Source: Gammaproteobacteria bacterium (GTDB taxonomy: Bacteria > Pseudomonadota > Gammaproteobacteria > Steroidobacterales > Steroidobacteraceae). From it: a DNA stretch of 64,000 nt. Both the position numbers and the translations under genes were made by a program. Positions 1 through 8,097 of the stretch are shown in pieces (within the stretch, counting starts at the first letter, position 1; the number at the start of each line of letters is the position of its first letter). A model generated the notes under the pieces. That model made no database searches. It was given only the letters and a program-made list of their open reading frames with translations, and had not been told where the DNA came from. The stretch lies in NCBI GenBank assembly GCA_005878835.1, contig VBMV01000057.1, positions 1 through 64,000 on the forward strand. The letters are read 5' to 3'.

Positions 1-647
1 CTTTCGGCATCTATCACAAGGAGACGTTCGTTGCGGCGGGCGGCTACCGCTCAGACACCGTCGGCGAGGATATGGAGCTGATCGTCAGACTCCACCGGAC
101 GCTATCGGCGCAGCGCAAGAGCTACCGCATCGCCTTCGTGCCCGAGCCGATCTGCTGGTCGACGGTGCCGGACGACCTCGGCACGCTCCGCAGGCAGCGC
201 ATGCGATGGCAGGTCGGCCTGGCGGAATCACTGGCGATGAATCGCGGCCTGATGTTCCACAAGGAAGGGTCCTTCGCGGGGTGGTTCGCTTACCCCTTCA
301 CGGTGTTCTTCGAGTGGCTCGGGCCGGTGGTCGAGACCTGCGGTTATCTCCTCGTCATCGTAGGCTTCGCTCTCGGCATCGTTTCGCTTTCGGTCTTCAT
401 CACCTTCATGCTGCTGGCTGTGGGCTTCGGCATATTGCTCTCGACCTGCGCGCTGTTGCTCGAGGAGATCTCGTTTCAGCTTTACAAGAGGCCGCGCCAC
501 ATCCTGGTGCTGTTCGCGGTCGCGGTGCTGGAGAATTTGGGATACCGGCAGCTCAACACTCTGTGGAGGATGACGGCGGTGTTCCAGCATCTGTACCGGG
601 GCGCGCGCGCACGGCTCGCCAGGCGCAAGCAGGAGTGTCCCGCCTGA
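1..647 (+). CDS. Membrane glycosyltransferase family 2, 5' end outside window
   Basis: This is the C-terminal 214 residues of a family 2 glycosyltransferase of the processive synthase type, expected to polymerise a polysaccharide at the inner membrane. The frame is already open at base 3. Visible are the acceptor-side GED motif (within TVGEDMEL) and the QRMRW form of the QxxRW box, both typical of PgaC/BcsA/YaiP-like synthases, followed by three to four hydrophobic segments. The stop overlaps the start of the TPR/YaiO gene (TGATG), implying coupled translation. The product cannot be named because the donor-binding half is missing. Confidence 0.9.
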   Translation, partial: FGIYHKETFVAAGGYRSDTVGEDMELIVRLHRTLSAQRKSYRIAFVPEPICWSTVPDDLGTLRRQRMRWQVGLAESLAMNRGLMFHKEGSFAGWFAYPFTVFFEWLGPVVETCGYLLVIVGFALGIVSLSVFITFMLLAVGFGILLSTCALLLEEISFQLYKRPRHILVLFAVAVLENLGYRQLNTLWRMTAVFQHLYRGARARLARRKQECPA

Positions 648-2008
648 TGGGCCGCGCACTTCCCGTAGCCCTGGCTGCATGGCTGGCCCTCGCCGGCCTC
701 ACGCGTGTCACCGCGGCATGGGCCGCAGCTGCCGACGCCGAGCTGACCGCCGCCAGCGAGGCGCGCGATCGCGGCGATCACGCGGCGGCCATCGGCCACT
801 ATCGCCGCGCCCTTGCCTCCGACCCGCAATCCTACGAGGCGAAGTTCCAGCTGGCGCGGCTGCTGTCCTACACGCGGCAGCGCGAGGAGGCCATACGGCT
901 CTACACCGAGCTGCTGTCGACGCGACCTGCCAACTCGGATCTGTTGCTGGCGCGCGGACGCACCCTTGCCTGGGAGGGACGCTGGTCGGAGTCCGAGGCC
1001 GATCTGAGGGCAGTGACCACGCCCTTGCCGCAGTACGGGGACGCGTGGGCGGCTTTGGGCGATCTTTATCTGTGGAGCGGCCGTCCCGCGGATGCGATCC
1101 AGGCCTACACCCGTTGGGTATCGGTCCAGCCGAACGAGCCCGCCGCGTATCTCGCCCGATCCAAGGCTTACCGGTCATCGGCAGACCGAACGGCGGCGCG
1201 TGCCGATCTGGAAAAGGCGCGCGCGAGCGGCGCGACCGACGCGCAGGTGGACCGGCTCGTCGCCTCGCTCGAGCAGCGCTCGGAGCCGCAGGCCACTCAG
1301 CCCGGAAATCTTCGCTGGCTGGCCCACGCCGGCGACACCTACAGCAATTTCTCCGCGGGCAGGTCTGCCTGGAGCGAATACGACGCCAGTGTGCGCGGGC
1401 ATTTCCCCGGCGGCTCGCTCGCCGTCCAGACGCTCGTGGCCAACCGGTTCTCGCTGACCGACCACGCCTTCGCGCTGGATGGCTATACGGACGCATGGTC
1501 CAGGGCGTATCTCAACCTGCGCTACCAGTACTCGCCGAATGCGACTCTCTATCCGCAGCAGGCATATCGTGCCGAGCTCTTTCAGGGTATCGGGCGAGGG
1601 TGGGAGCCTTCCTTGAGCTACGACCACATGAGCTTCACCAATGCCGACGTCGACATGTACGGCGTGGGACTCGGCAAGTACGTCGGCAACTGGTACCTGC
1701 GCTGGCGCACCCTCTTCATCCCCTCCACGACGGGATCCGGGGTCTCTCACCGCGCAGTCGCACGCTATTACTTCTCCGGAAACGCAGACGACTACGTCGA
1801 GCTGAACGGGGGCCTCAGCCACGGCAACGAGCTTCTGCCCCATAGCGTACTCGTCAACGTCACGAGCTCCTGGACCGCCGGCGCGCAGATTCAGAAATTC
1901 TTCACACCCCGATGGGGCATCTGGCTCACCGGCAGCGTCAGCGACGAGCATACGTCCAACCCCTTCGTCGAGCGGGACGCCTCGCTGACCCTGCTATTGC
2001 GGTGGTGA
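647..2008 (+). CDS. TPR-YaiO outer-membrane beta-barrel protein
   Basis: A 453-residue envelope protein with a signal peptide (residues 1-25, ending near AAWAAAA), tetratricopeptide-like helical repeats from about 28 to 195, and a C-terminal part from about 220 to 453 rich in alternating aromatic strands and ending in LLLRW, as outer-membrane barrels do. The C-terminal part resembles the YaiO family. The TPR-plus-barrel layout parallels PgaA and BcsC, which carry polymer across the periplasm and outer membrane, so an export port for the product of the upstream synthase is the natural inference. The ATG overlaps the upstream stop by one base; earlier in-frame starts would lie inside the GT2 gene. 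Confidence 0.87.
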   Translation: MGRALPVALAAWLALAGLTRVTAAWAAAADAELTAASEARDRGDHAAAIGHYRRALASDPQSYEAKFQLARLLSYTRQREEAIRLYTELLSTRPANSDLLLARGRTLAWEGRWSESEADLRAVTTPLPQYGDAWAALGDLYLWSGRPADAIQAYTRWVSVQPNEPAAYLARSKAYRSSADRTAARADLEKARASGATDAQVDRLVASLEQRSEPQATQPGNLRWLAHAGDTYSNFSAGRSAWSEYDASVRGHFPGGSLAVQTLVANRFSLTDHAFALDGYTDAWSRAYLNLRYQYSPNATLYPQQAYRAELFQGIGRGWEPSLSYDHMSFTNADVDMYGVGLGKYVGNWYLRWRTLFIPSTTGSGVSHRAVARYYFSGNADDYVELNGGLSHGNELLPHSVLVNVTSSWTAGAQIQKFFTPRWGIWLTGSVSDEHTSNPFVERDASLTLLLRW

Positions 2009-2026
2009 GTTGCCGAGCGCGCCTCG

Positions 2027-4045
2027 ATGGTCAAGCTGACCGCCCAGGCCGCAGGCACGCCATGGCCCGTCCGGCTCGGCGAGCGCCTGACCGCTTTCGG
2101 CAATCTGTCCCTGGCACTGCTGCTCGCCCTGCTGACGGGGCGGCTGATGGAGCTGTTGGGCGTCCTCATGACGACCGAGGTTCCGCGCAATGTGGGCATG
2201 GTGATCGTCGTGGCGCTGCGGTCGGACCTGCTGCTGTTCCTCGAGCTGCTCGTCTTCCTGCTGCCGCTCTTCCTGGCGTGCCGGACGGTCGTCCGCGGAA
2301 AGAACGCGGATATCCGGGTCTACGGCGGCCTGGGCTCGCCGGTGCTGATCGGTGCCGCCGTCCTCTCCAGCTACTTCCTCTTCTCCCGCGTGCCCCTGGG
2401 GAGCGACCTGTTCGGCTATTCCTTGAGCGACATTGTGACGACGGCTCGTGGGGGCTATCACTTCTCCGCTCTGTCCGTCGCCACCCTGCTACTTCCGCTC
2501 GGGGTGTTCTGGGTCGCACTGCGAATCTTCGACCGCCACGCCGTCCTCAATGCGCGCGCGGCTTTGCTGCTGCTCGGCCTCGCTGTCGTGCTCGCCGTCG
2601 CGGGCGTGAGGCCGCTGCCGGCCCGCGGCGCGCTGCAGAGCGAGTTCGCCTACGACATCGCAGCGAACAAGACGGCTTTCTTCATCGCGGATTCCCTCGC
2701 CCGCCTCAGACCGTCGCACGTGGTGACGGGCCGCTCTCCCGGTGCCGTCGCGCAGTTTCACTATCTGGATCCGCAGTACCCGTTCCTGCGAGGCGAGGAC
2801 ACCCCAGACGTCCTGGGCGGATACTTCAACTTCGAGCCGGGTGCGCCGCCGCCCAACATCGTCTTCCTGGGCGTCGAGGGACTGGGGCGGGCCTTCAGCG
2901 GCCCGAACGCCTACCTCGGCAGCTTCACGCCCTTTCTCGATGAACTGGCCGGCAAGAGCCTGTACTTCGAAAACTTCCTCTCGTCGCAGGGCCGTACGTT
3001 CGCATCACTGCCCTCGATCCTCGGATCGCTGCCCTTCGGGGACCAGGGCTTCAACAGCTTCGGCAGCCGCATGCCGAAGTCTCTGACCCTGCTGAGCATT
3101 CTCAAGCGCAGCGGCTACCGCACCCGCTTCTTCTGCGGCACCCGTCTGGATTTCGACCACCAGGGCGACTTTCTCGAGCAGCAGGACATCGATCTGGCGG
3201 TGGGCATCGGGGATTACGATGCCAGCTACTATCGTCTCCCAGGCTCGGACTGGGGATACGCCGACAAGGAGATCCTGCGCAAGGCACTCCTCACGGAACG
3301 GGACGATTCAGGCAGACCGTACGTGGACTACGTGCAGACGATCAGCACGCATCCCCGCTACGCCGTGCCCGGCCAGGAAGAGTACCTGCGCCTCTTCGAG
3401 GATCGCATGCGGGAGCTGCACTTCTCCGAGGCCGAGAAGGCGAATCACCGCCAGTACCGGGAGGTCTACTCGACCATCCTCTACACGGACGCGGCGCTCA
3501 GGAGCTACTTCGAGGAGCAGGCGAAGCTCCCCGGCTACCGCAACACGATCTTCATCGTCACCGGGGATCACCGGCTGGCGGAGATTCCACCGTCCACGCG
3601 GATCGACCGCTACCATGTGCCGCTCATCATCTTCTCGCCGCGCCTCAGCCGCCCCGCGCGGATCCAATCCATCTCCTCGCACCTCGACATCGCGCCGACG
3701 CTGCTGGCGCTGCTGCGGCATCACTTCGGGATCGGCACGCCGGATGAGGTGACCTGGGTCGGCTCGGGGCTCGACATGGAGCCCTCCCTGCGCAACATCC
3801 ACCGCTACCCCATCAAGCGCACGATCACGAGCCTCGACCAATACGTTTCCGGGATGTTGTTTCTCGATGGGGATTCGCTATTCGCCATCGAAAGGGACAT
3901 GGACCTCGAGCCGGTCCGGGACGATGCCGAGCTCGAGAGGCTGCGAGCGGAATTGGCGGACTACCTGAGCAGGAATGCTCTCTTTCAGCGTGAGCACAGG
4001 CTGATCCCGGACAGGGTCTACAGCGCGTATTTTCCCCGACGCTGA
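2027..4045 (+). CDS. LtaS-like membrane phosphoglycerol transferase / sulfatase-fold protein
   Basis: A 672-residue inner-membrane enzyme with five hydrophobic segments in the first ~200 residues and a periplasmic alkaline-phosphatase-superfamily domain from about residue 275. Features matching LtaS/OpgB-type enzymes are NIVFLGVEG with the metal-ligand Glu, a GRTFAS segment whose Thr324 is the candidate nucleophile, and TGDHRL with Asp-His metal ligands. Such enzymes move phosphoglycerol or similar groups from lipids to glycans. It lies 18 bp after the YaiO gene, so it probably decorates the same polymer. Substrate is inference; a sulfatase or phosphoethanolamine transferase role is possible. 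Confidence 0.82.
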   Translation: MVKLTAQAAGTPWPVRLGERLTAFGNLSLALLLALLTGRLMELLGVLMTTEVPRNVGMVIVVALRSDLLLFLELLVFLLPLFLACRTVVRGKNADIRVYGGLGSPVLIGAAVLSSYFLFSRVPLGSDLFGYSLSDIVTTARGGYHFSALSVATLLLPLGVFWVALRIFDRHAVLNARAALLLLGLAVVLAVAGVRPLPARGALQSEFAYDIAANKTAFFIADSLARLRPSHVVTGRSPGAVAQFHYLDPQYPFLRGEDTPDVLGGYFNFEPGAPPPNIVFLGVEGLGRAFSGPNAYLGSFTPFLDELAGKSLYFENFLSSQGRTFASLPSILGSLPFGDQGFNSFGSRMPKSLTLLSILKRSGYRTRFFCGTRLDFDHQGDFLEQQDIDLAVGIGDYDASYYRLPGSDWGYADKEILRKALLTERDDSGRPYVDYVQTISTHPRYAVPGQEEYLRLFEDRMRELHFSEAEKANHRQYREVYSTILYTDAALRSYFEEQAKLPGYRNTIFIVTGDHRLAEIPPSTRIDRYHVPLIIFSPRLSRPARIQSISSHLDIAPTLLALLRHHFGIGTPDEVTWVGSGLDMEPSLRNIHRYPIKRTITSLDQYVSGMLFLDGDSLFAIERDMDLEPVRDDAELERLRAELADYLSRNALFQREHRLIPDRVYSAYFPRR

Positions 4046-4049
4046 TTGC

Positions 4050-4946
4050 TCAAGCGGTGAGAAGGCCCCGCAGCCGCAAGGCCTCACGCATCGAGGTGAA
4101 GGCAAATTCAGCGAGCACGCGCCGCAGCCGGCCCTCGCAGCGCTCCAGACCCGTGTAGTGACGGAAGCGCGAGAACGCGCCCACCCGGATGCGCGGCTGT
4201 CCGGGATCCACCTCCCAGGGGTGCAGATAGAAAGTGAAGGGGCGGCCGCGGCGCTCGATCTGCTTCAGGCCCGCACGCGTCAGCCAGTACGGCAGGATAC
4301 GGAAATAGCCGCCGCCGGAGACCGGCACCTGCACGCCCAGGAACTTCGCCGCCGACATGGGAAACTCCACCAGCGTGCGTCCGGAGGGTGCGCTCAGGCG
4401 GTTGGGTTCCGGTGCCGCACCGGGCAACCCGTAGCGATCGTGACGGATGGGGAAAATTGAGGAGTCGTAACGGAAGCCGAGATCGATCAGCACATCGAGC
4501 GCCCACAGCGAGGCACGCGTCACCGAGAAGCTCGCCGCCCGGTAGCCGAGCACCGCCTGCCCGATGATGTCCTCGAGACACTCCTTGGCGCGCGTGGTCT
4601 CCTCGCGAAACTCCTGCGGGGATTGCCGGTAAACCAGCTGGTGCGAGAAGCCGTGGCAGGCGATCTCGTGACCGGCTTGCGCGATGCGTCGCACCAACCC
4701 CGGGGAGCGGCCGGCCACCCAGCCGAGCACGAAGAAGGTGCCGTGCACTTGACGCTCGGCGAGCAGCGCGAGCAGGCGCTCGGTGTTGGCCTCGACCCGA
4801 TACTCGCGCGTGGCCCAGCTGTCGCGGGTGATGACGGAGGAGAGCGCGGCGACGTGAAAGTAATCCTCGACGTCGACCGTGAACGCGTTGACCTGGCGCG
4901 CCGCGCAAGGCGCGGCCGAGGGCTGAGCGGTGAGGCCGGGACTCAT
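4050..4946 (-). CDS. Polysaccharide deacetylase of the XrtA/PEP-CTERM type
   Basis: A 298-residue NodB-fold deacetylase. The opening NAFTVDVEDYFHV is the hallmark of the PEP-CTERM-locus deacetylase family with its DUF3473 C-terminal part. The second metal site motif follows as HGFSHQ, and FYLHPWE ends the catalytic domain. It would remove N-acetyl groups from the exopolysaccharide, probably at the membrane or in the periplasm, although no signal peptide is evident. It runs convergently to the LtaS-like gene with only 4 bp between the stops. In many XrtA clusters this gene sits inside the operon; here it lies apart, on the other strand. Confidence 0.9.
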   Translation of the reverse strand: MSPGLTAQPSAAPCAARQVNAFTVDVEDYFHVAALSSVITRDSWATREYRVEANTERLLALLAERQVHGTFFVLGWVAGRSPGLVRRIAQAGHEIACHGFSHQLVYRQSPQEFREETTRAKECLEDIIGQAVLGYRAASFSVTRASLWALDVLIDLGFRYDSSIFPIRHDRYGLPGAAPEPNRLSAPSGRTLVEFPMSAAKFLGVQVPVSGGGYFRILPYWLTRAGLKQIERRGRPFTFYLHPWEVDPGQPRIRVGAFSRFRHYTGLERCEGRLRRVLAEFAFTSMREALRLRGLLTA

Positions 4947-4995
4947 GGGCGCGGACTATAGCGAACCCGCTCGCCCAAGCCGCGCGCCCATGAAC

Positions 4996-5023
4996 GAGAA
5001 CGGCTCCCGCAGGAGCCGTTCTC
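4996..5023. terminator. Perfect 12-bp stem hairpin, terminator-like
   Basis: GAGAACGGCTCC and its exact complement flank a four-base CGCA loop, lying 11 bp past the stop of the PEP-CTERM gene. It probably ends that transcript, although the following T-run is weak on both strands. It also separates this gene from the deacetylase downstream on the same strand. Confidence 0.6.
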
Positions 5024-5034
5024 CGATCGTATCG

Positions 5035-5352
5035 TCAGTCTGTCAGGGCGCGTCGGGCCTGCACTGTCTTGCGGCGGCGGCTGACGCTGTATAGCCCCAG
5101 ACCGCCGAGCCCCAGCGCCAGCAGCGCCAGCGTGTCCGGCTCCGGTACCGAAACGGACCCCGGGCCGCTGCCCTGGTCCTCGGCGTCATCGTCGTCCTTG
5201 TTGATCGCGTGGTCGCGCCCGGGCCATTTGTCGTGGGCCTCGTGCGCGCCAGGCACGTTTTCGCGCGCGGACCCGGCCGCCGCCGGCAGGCTCCACACGG
5301 CCGCCAGTGTGGCGAGGCTCGCCATCCCAGCGATCAAACCAAGCTTCCTCAT
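5035..5352 (-). CDS. Small PEP-CTERM exported protein
   Basis: A 105-residue secreted protein. It has a signal peptide (1-26), an acidic low-complexity middle (NKDDDDAEDQ), and a complete PEP-CTERM tail: VPEPDT at residues 69-74, a hydrophobic helix, then SRRRK. Exosortase A is expected to recognise and cleave this tail during export. The start is fixed by a strong ribosome site, GGAGGTGA, 4 bp before the ATG; an in-frame ATG 16 codons upstream has no such site. It is the only recognisable XrtA substrate in the window. A sigma-54 promoter candidate lies about 45 bp upstream. Its function is unknown; such proteins are usually extracellular matrix components. Confidence 0.88.
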   Translation of the reverse strand: MRKLGLIAGMASLATLAAVWSLPAAAGSARENVPGAHEAHDKWPGRDHAINKDDDDAEDQGSGPGSVSVPEPDTLALLALGLGGLGLYSVSRRRKTVQARRALTD

Positions 5353-5395
5353 CGCGTCACCTCCACTGTCCGTCCCTGACTGGCCCATAGGATCC

Positions 5396-5411
5396 AGCAA
5401 ACACCATGCCT
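5396..5411 (-). promoter_or_regulatory. Sigma-54 promoter candidate for the PEP-CTERM gene
   Basis: The reverse strand reads AGGCATGGTGTTTGCT. GG and GC are exactly 10 bases apart, fitting the TGGCACG-N4-TTGCW consensus at GGCA, G and TTGCT. Transcription would start near 5385, leaving a leader of about 33 bases that holds the GGAGGTGA site. Confidence 0.65.
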
Positions 5412-5484
5412 GATTGCCTGTGTTTCCAGTCCCGCCAGCGACTTGAAAGCTGTCTGTGACATAAGACGCCTGGGCTCGCGCTCA

Positions 5485-5504
5485 AGACTGTAAGCCCCGC
5501 CGAC
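5485..5504 (-). promoter_or_regulatory. Possible PrsR upstream activator site A
   Basis: The reverse strand reads GTCGGCGGGGCTTACAGTCT. It begins 94 bases before the -24 GG of the PEP-CTERM promoter and shares GTCGGC and a late GTC with sites B and C (11 of 20 positions with each). It is the weakest of the three copies. Confidence 0.35.
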
Positions 5505-5709
5505 GTGAGCTGCATCACAAGGCTAGCAACGGCGGGCGGCAGGGAGCGTGCAATGCAACATAACCTCCCATTCCAGCAGGCCCGCAAAGCCATCCCAGGC
5601 TGACGCAGGCCGCCCGTCCGACGCCGCATTGTCGGCCGGCAGCGACGAGGGCTTTAACAATAAAAATCAAAGCTTTGGACTACATAAGCCCTCAAGCTCC
5701 GGCTCAGAC

Positions 5710-5729
5710 GTCGGCGTGCTGCGACGTCG
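5710..5729 (+). promoter_or_regulatory. Possible PrsR upstream activator site B
   Basis: The site reads GTCGGCGTGCTGCGACGTCG, 103 bases before the -24 GG of the lipoprotein promoter. It matches site C at 14 of 20 positions. A direct repeat GACGTCGGCG occurs at 5707 and 5723, so two half-overlapping copies may be present, as enhancer-binding proteins often need. Confidence 0.45.
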
Positions 5730-5811
5730 GCGAGCGTCCTACGGGCCCCGAGAGCAGTCAGGGAGGGAGAGGTTATACGTAACCCATTGAGATATCACTA
5801 ATTATCGAGGT

Positions 5812-5827
5812 CGGCACGCACCTTGCA
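5812..5827 (+). promoter_or_regulatory. Near-perfect sigma-54 promoter before the lipoprotein/xrtA genes
   Basis: The element CGGCACGCACCTTGCA differs from TGGCACG-N4-TTGCW only at its first base, and GG and GC are 10 bases apart. Transcription would begin near 5838, about 107 bases before the lipoprotein start. Because only 63 bp separate that gene from xrtA, this promoter may also serve the export operon. Confidence 0.75.
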
Positions 5828-5944
5828 GTACCCAGCCCGTCTGCTGCTCTGCGGTCCGCTTGTCCGCCGGAAGCAGCTCCATTGAGACATGACAGCTGGT
5901 GGCCCCGTTGCATGGGCCACGAGTGGGGGTTTGTGCTTTTGAAT

Positions 5945-6418
5945 ATGAAATTGACTGGCGTCTTCGTGCTCGTCGCATGCGTGCTGGCGGGCTGTGGCCA
6001 CGTTCCGATCAGTGCGTCCACTACGGATCCCTCAACCACAGCCGCCGCCACCACCAGCCCACCGGCGCCGAGCCCGTCGCCGATCCCACCGCCGCCCCCG
6101 CCGCCGCCGCCCCCGCCGCCGCCGCCCCCGCCGCCGCCGCCCCCGCCGCCGCCGCCCACCAGCGGCACCGCGACGCTCTCCTGGCTGGCGCCGACCACCA
6201 ATACCGACGGCGCCCCGCTCACCGACCTCGCGGGCTACGTCATCTACTACGGCACCAGTGCCACTGCCCTGAGCGGCACCATCCAGCTCACGAGTGTCGG
6301 GCTCCAGACCTACGTGATCCCGAACCTGACACCGGGTACCTGGTACTTCGCCGTCAAGGCCGTCGCCAGCACCGGCGTCGAGAGCGCCCTGTCAGTCATC
6401 GTCAGCAAGACGGTCTAG
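5945..6418 (+). CDS. Polyproline/fibronectin type III lipoprotein
   Basis: A 157-residue lipoprotein. The start is placed at the ATG of MKLTGVF because a signal peptide with lipobox LAGC follows at once; an upstream in-frame ATG would add 21 residues with no signal. A Ser/Thr/Ala/Pro linker leads into 24 consecutive prolines (codons 6086-6157). A single fibronectin type III-like domain of about 85 residues follows (GTATLSWLAP ... YVIYYGT ... VKAVASTGVES). The mature protein would be anchored in the envelope with the domain held out on a stiff proline rod. It heads the xrtA transcription unit. No enzyme motif is seen; adhesion or glycan contact is a guess. Confidence 0.8.
   Translation: MKLTGVFVLVACVLAGCGHVPISASTTDPSTTAAATTSPPAPSPSPIPPPPPPPPPPPPPPPPPPPPPPPPTSGTATLSWLAPTTNTDGAPLTDLAGYVIYYGTSATALSGTIQLTSVGLQTYVIPNLTPGTWYFAVKAVASTGVESALSVIVSKTV
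6098..6157 (+). repeat. Four perfect tandem copies of a 15-bp proline-coding unit
   Basis: The unit is CCG CCG CCG CCG CCC, repeated four times without error, preceded by a partial copy. It encodes most of the 24-proline run. Perfect short tandem repeats of this kind can change copy number by slippage, in steps of five prolines without frameshift. Confidence 0.95.
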
Positions 6419-6426
6419 TCACAGCG

Positions 6427-6442
6427 GGGCGCGCTTGCGCCC
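6427..6442. other. 6-bp inverted repeat between lipoprotein and xrtA
   Basis: GGGCGC and GCGCCC flank a GCTT loop just after the lipoprotein stop. There is no T-run, so it is more likely an mRNA processing or attenuation hairpin than a terminator, if it matters at all. Confidence 0.4.
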
Positions 6443-6481
6443 GGTGAGCCTTTCCGACGACGTAAGATCGGGACGGTGAGC

Positions 6482-7957
6482 ATGACCGGTCTCTCGCGCA
6501 CCCGTGTTGCGCCTCTGTGGACGCTGCTGGCCCTGGCGCTGCTCGTGACGCTCGTCTATTGGCCAAGTCCGGCGGTCTACTGCGAGCAGTGGCTGGACTT
6601 CGTGAACATCACCTACACGCACGGGTGGTTGGTCCTGGCCGTGTGCGTTGCGGTGCTGGTGCGGTCGCGGCGGGAAATGGCTGCGGCGCCGGTGCAATTC
6701 TCGCCCCCGGCCCTGTTCGGGCTCGCCGGCTGCATCCTCGCGTGGCTGGTGTGCTACCGGGCCAGCATTCAGGATCTGCACATCACCCTATTCCCCCTGA
6801 TCTTCTGGCTAGCCGTCACGGCAACGTTCGGTCTGCGCACCGGCCTGCTGCTGACTTTCCCGGTGGCGTTTTTCTACCTCGCCGTGCCGTCCTGGTCGCA
6901 GCTCGGCAACTCTCTGCAGGAGCTCACGGTGTTCGCCCTGCGCGGGTTTTTCTGGCTCACGGGTCCCGAGGTGCTGATCTTTGGCGAGACCATCCACATC
7001 CCCAACGGCTCCTTCGTGATCGAGGAAGGCTGCAGCGGCCTGCATTTCATGATCGTGGGACTCGCGGTGGCGGCGCTGCACGGTGAGCTGCGGCGCGACC
7101 CCTGGAGAGTCCGCATCGCGCAGCTGGCGCTGATGGCGAGCCTCGCGCTGCTGGCGAACTGGGTGCGCGTGTATACGGTCATCGAGGCGGGCTATCTCAC
7201 CGACATGCGCAGCTACCTCGTGAGCGTGAGTCACTACTGGTTCGGCTGGGGCGTGTTTGCGGTGGCACTGGTGTTTTTTTTCGCTCTCACGACGCTCTAC
7301 GGGCCGCGCGAGCCGGCTCACAAACCGCCGCTGCCACCCGTTGACCCCGGCCCGCCTGCGCCGCTCGCGGGGCTCGCCGCCACGGTTGTGGTGCTGGTGG
7401 CGCTGCCAGCCGTGAGCTGGGGACTGCGCACCCTGCAGCCGGCGCCGGCCCTGAGCGCCGCGCTCCCCTCGAGTCCGCGCGCGCCCTGGTCGTCGGCGCC
7501 CGCTGACACACTTTCTTCCTGGCGGCCGGCATTCCCAGGCGCCGATCAGGAACAACGATTCGCGTATACCAACACCAGCGGCAACGCCGTGGAGGTATTC
7601 AGGGTGGCCTACCGCACTCAGCGCCAGGGAGCGAAGCTGGTCGGCATGCGGACCAGCGTCACGGGTAAGGGATTGAGGCTGCGCTCCGAGGAGGACATCG
7701 ACACCGCGCGGGGCGCGTTTCGCGAGACCGAGGTCGCCGACCGTTCGGGCGCGCGCTCCCTCATCTGGTATCGCTACGAGACCGCGGGACGGGCCTTTGT
7801 CAGACCGCTCGCCGCGCAGCTGTGGTACGGGATCAACGCGATCGTGTCGCATCCGCCGGCCGCCCTGATCGCCTATCGAGCGGCATGCGGCGAGGGCGAG
7901 GATTGCGCGGATGCGCGCCACCTGCTGCGTGAGTTCCTCGCGAGTGCAACCTTCTGA
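6482..7957 (+). CDS. xrtA: Exosortase A with fused C-terminal EpsI domain
   Basis: A 491-residue polytopic membrane protein. The first ~280 residues carry about eight hydrophobic segments with the exosortase triad: Cys184 in EEGCSGLHF, Arg229 in ANWVRVY and His251 in SHYWFGWG. The C-terminal ~200 residues form the periplasmic EpsI (DUF3485) domain that is fused to exosortase in many XrtA systems. The family is thought to cleave and sort PEP-CTERM proteins and hand them to the surface, together with exopolysaccharide made by the same locus. A GTG six bases upstream is an alternative start. It is first in the export block, directly ahead of the Wza/Wzz-like genes. Confidence 0.93.
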   Translation: MTGLSRTRVAPLWTLLALALLVTLVYWPSPAVYCEQWLDFVNITYTHGWLVLAVCVAVLVRSRREMAAAPVQFSPPALFGLAGCILAWLVCYRASIQDLHITLFPLIFWLAVTATFGLRTGLLLTFPVAFFYLAVPSWSQLGNSLQELTVFALRGFFWLTGPEVLIFGETIHIPNGSFVIEEGCSGLHFMIVGLAVAALHGELRRDPWRVRIAQLALMASLALLANWVRVYTVIEAGYLTDMRSYLVSVSHYWFGWGVFAVALVFFFALTTLYGPREPAHKPPLPPVDPGPPAPLAGLAATVVVLVALPAVSWGLRTLQPAPALSAALPSSPRAPWSSAPADTLSSWRPAFPGADQEQRFAYTNTSGNAVEVFRVAYRTQRQGAKLVGMRTSVTGKGLRLRSEEDIDTARGAFRETEVADRSGARSLIWYRYETAGRAFVRPLAAQLWYGINAIVSHPPAALIAYRAACGEGEDCADARHLLREFLASATF

Positions 7958-8097
7958 CGGCGTTGCAGCCCGAGCGTGACGGTGTTCGCACCGCAAGGGT
8001 TGCAAGGCCAAGCTCGACGTCGCGTTTGGGAGACGGTGCGGTTGCAGATGCGATCGCGGCTTCTGATAGGCTCAACTTTTGGACCCAGGGAAGTTCG

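Larger units (their letters stand above)
5353..5944. other. 592-bp regulatory region with no gene
   Basis: No convincing gene is seen between the divergent PEP-CTERM and fibronectin-III lipoprotein genes. The region holds two divergent sigma-54 promoter candidates, two upstream motif copies (5485-5504 and 5710-5729) and an AT-richer patch around 5655-5690. It may be the control hub of the XrtA locus. Confidence 0.6.

Noticed and set aside
5773-6222. Reverse-strand frame with a long polyglycine run
   Set aside because: It is the antisense image of the proline repeats in the lipoprotein gene and has no signal peptide, domain or ribosome site.
7980-7993. CGGTG-TTCG-CACCG hairpin between xrtA and the export lipoprotein gene
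   Set aside because: The stem is only five pairs and no T-run follows. It is probably not a terminator, and such stems are frequent in GC-rich DNA.
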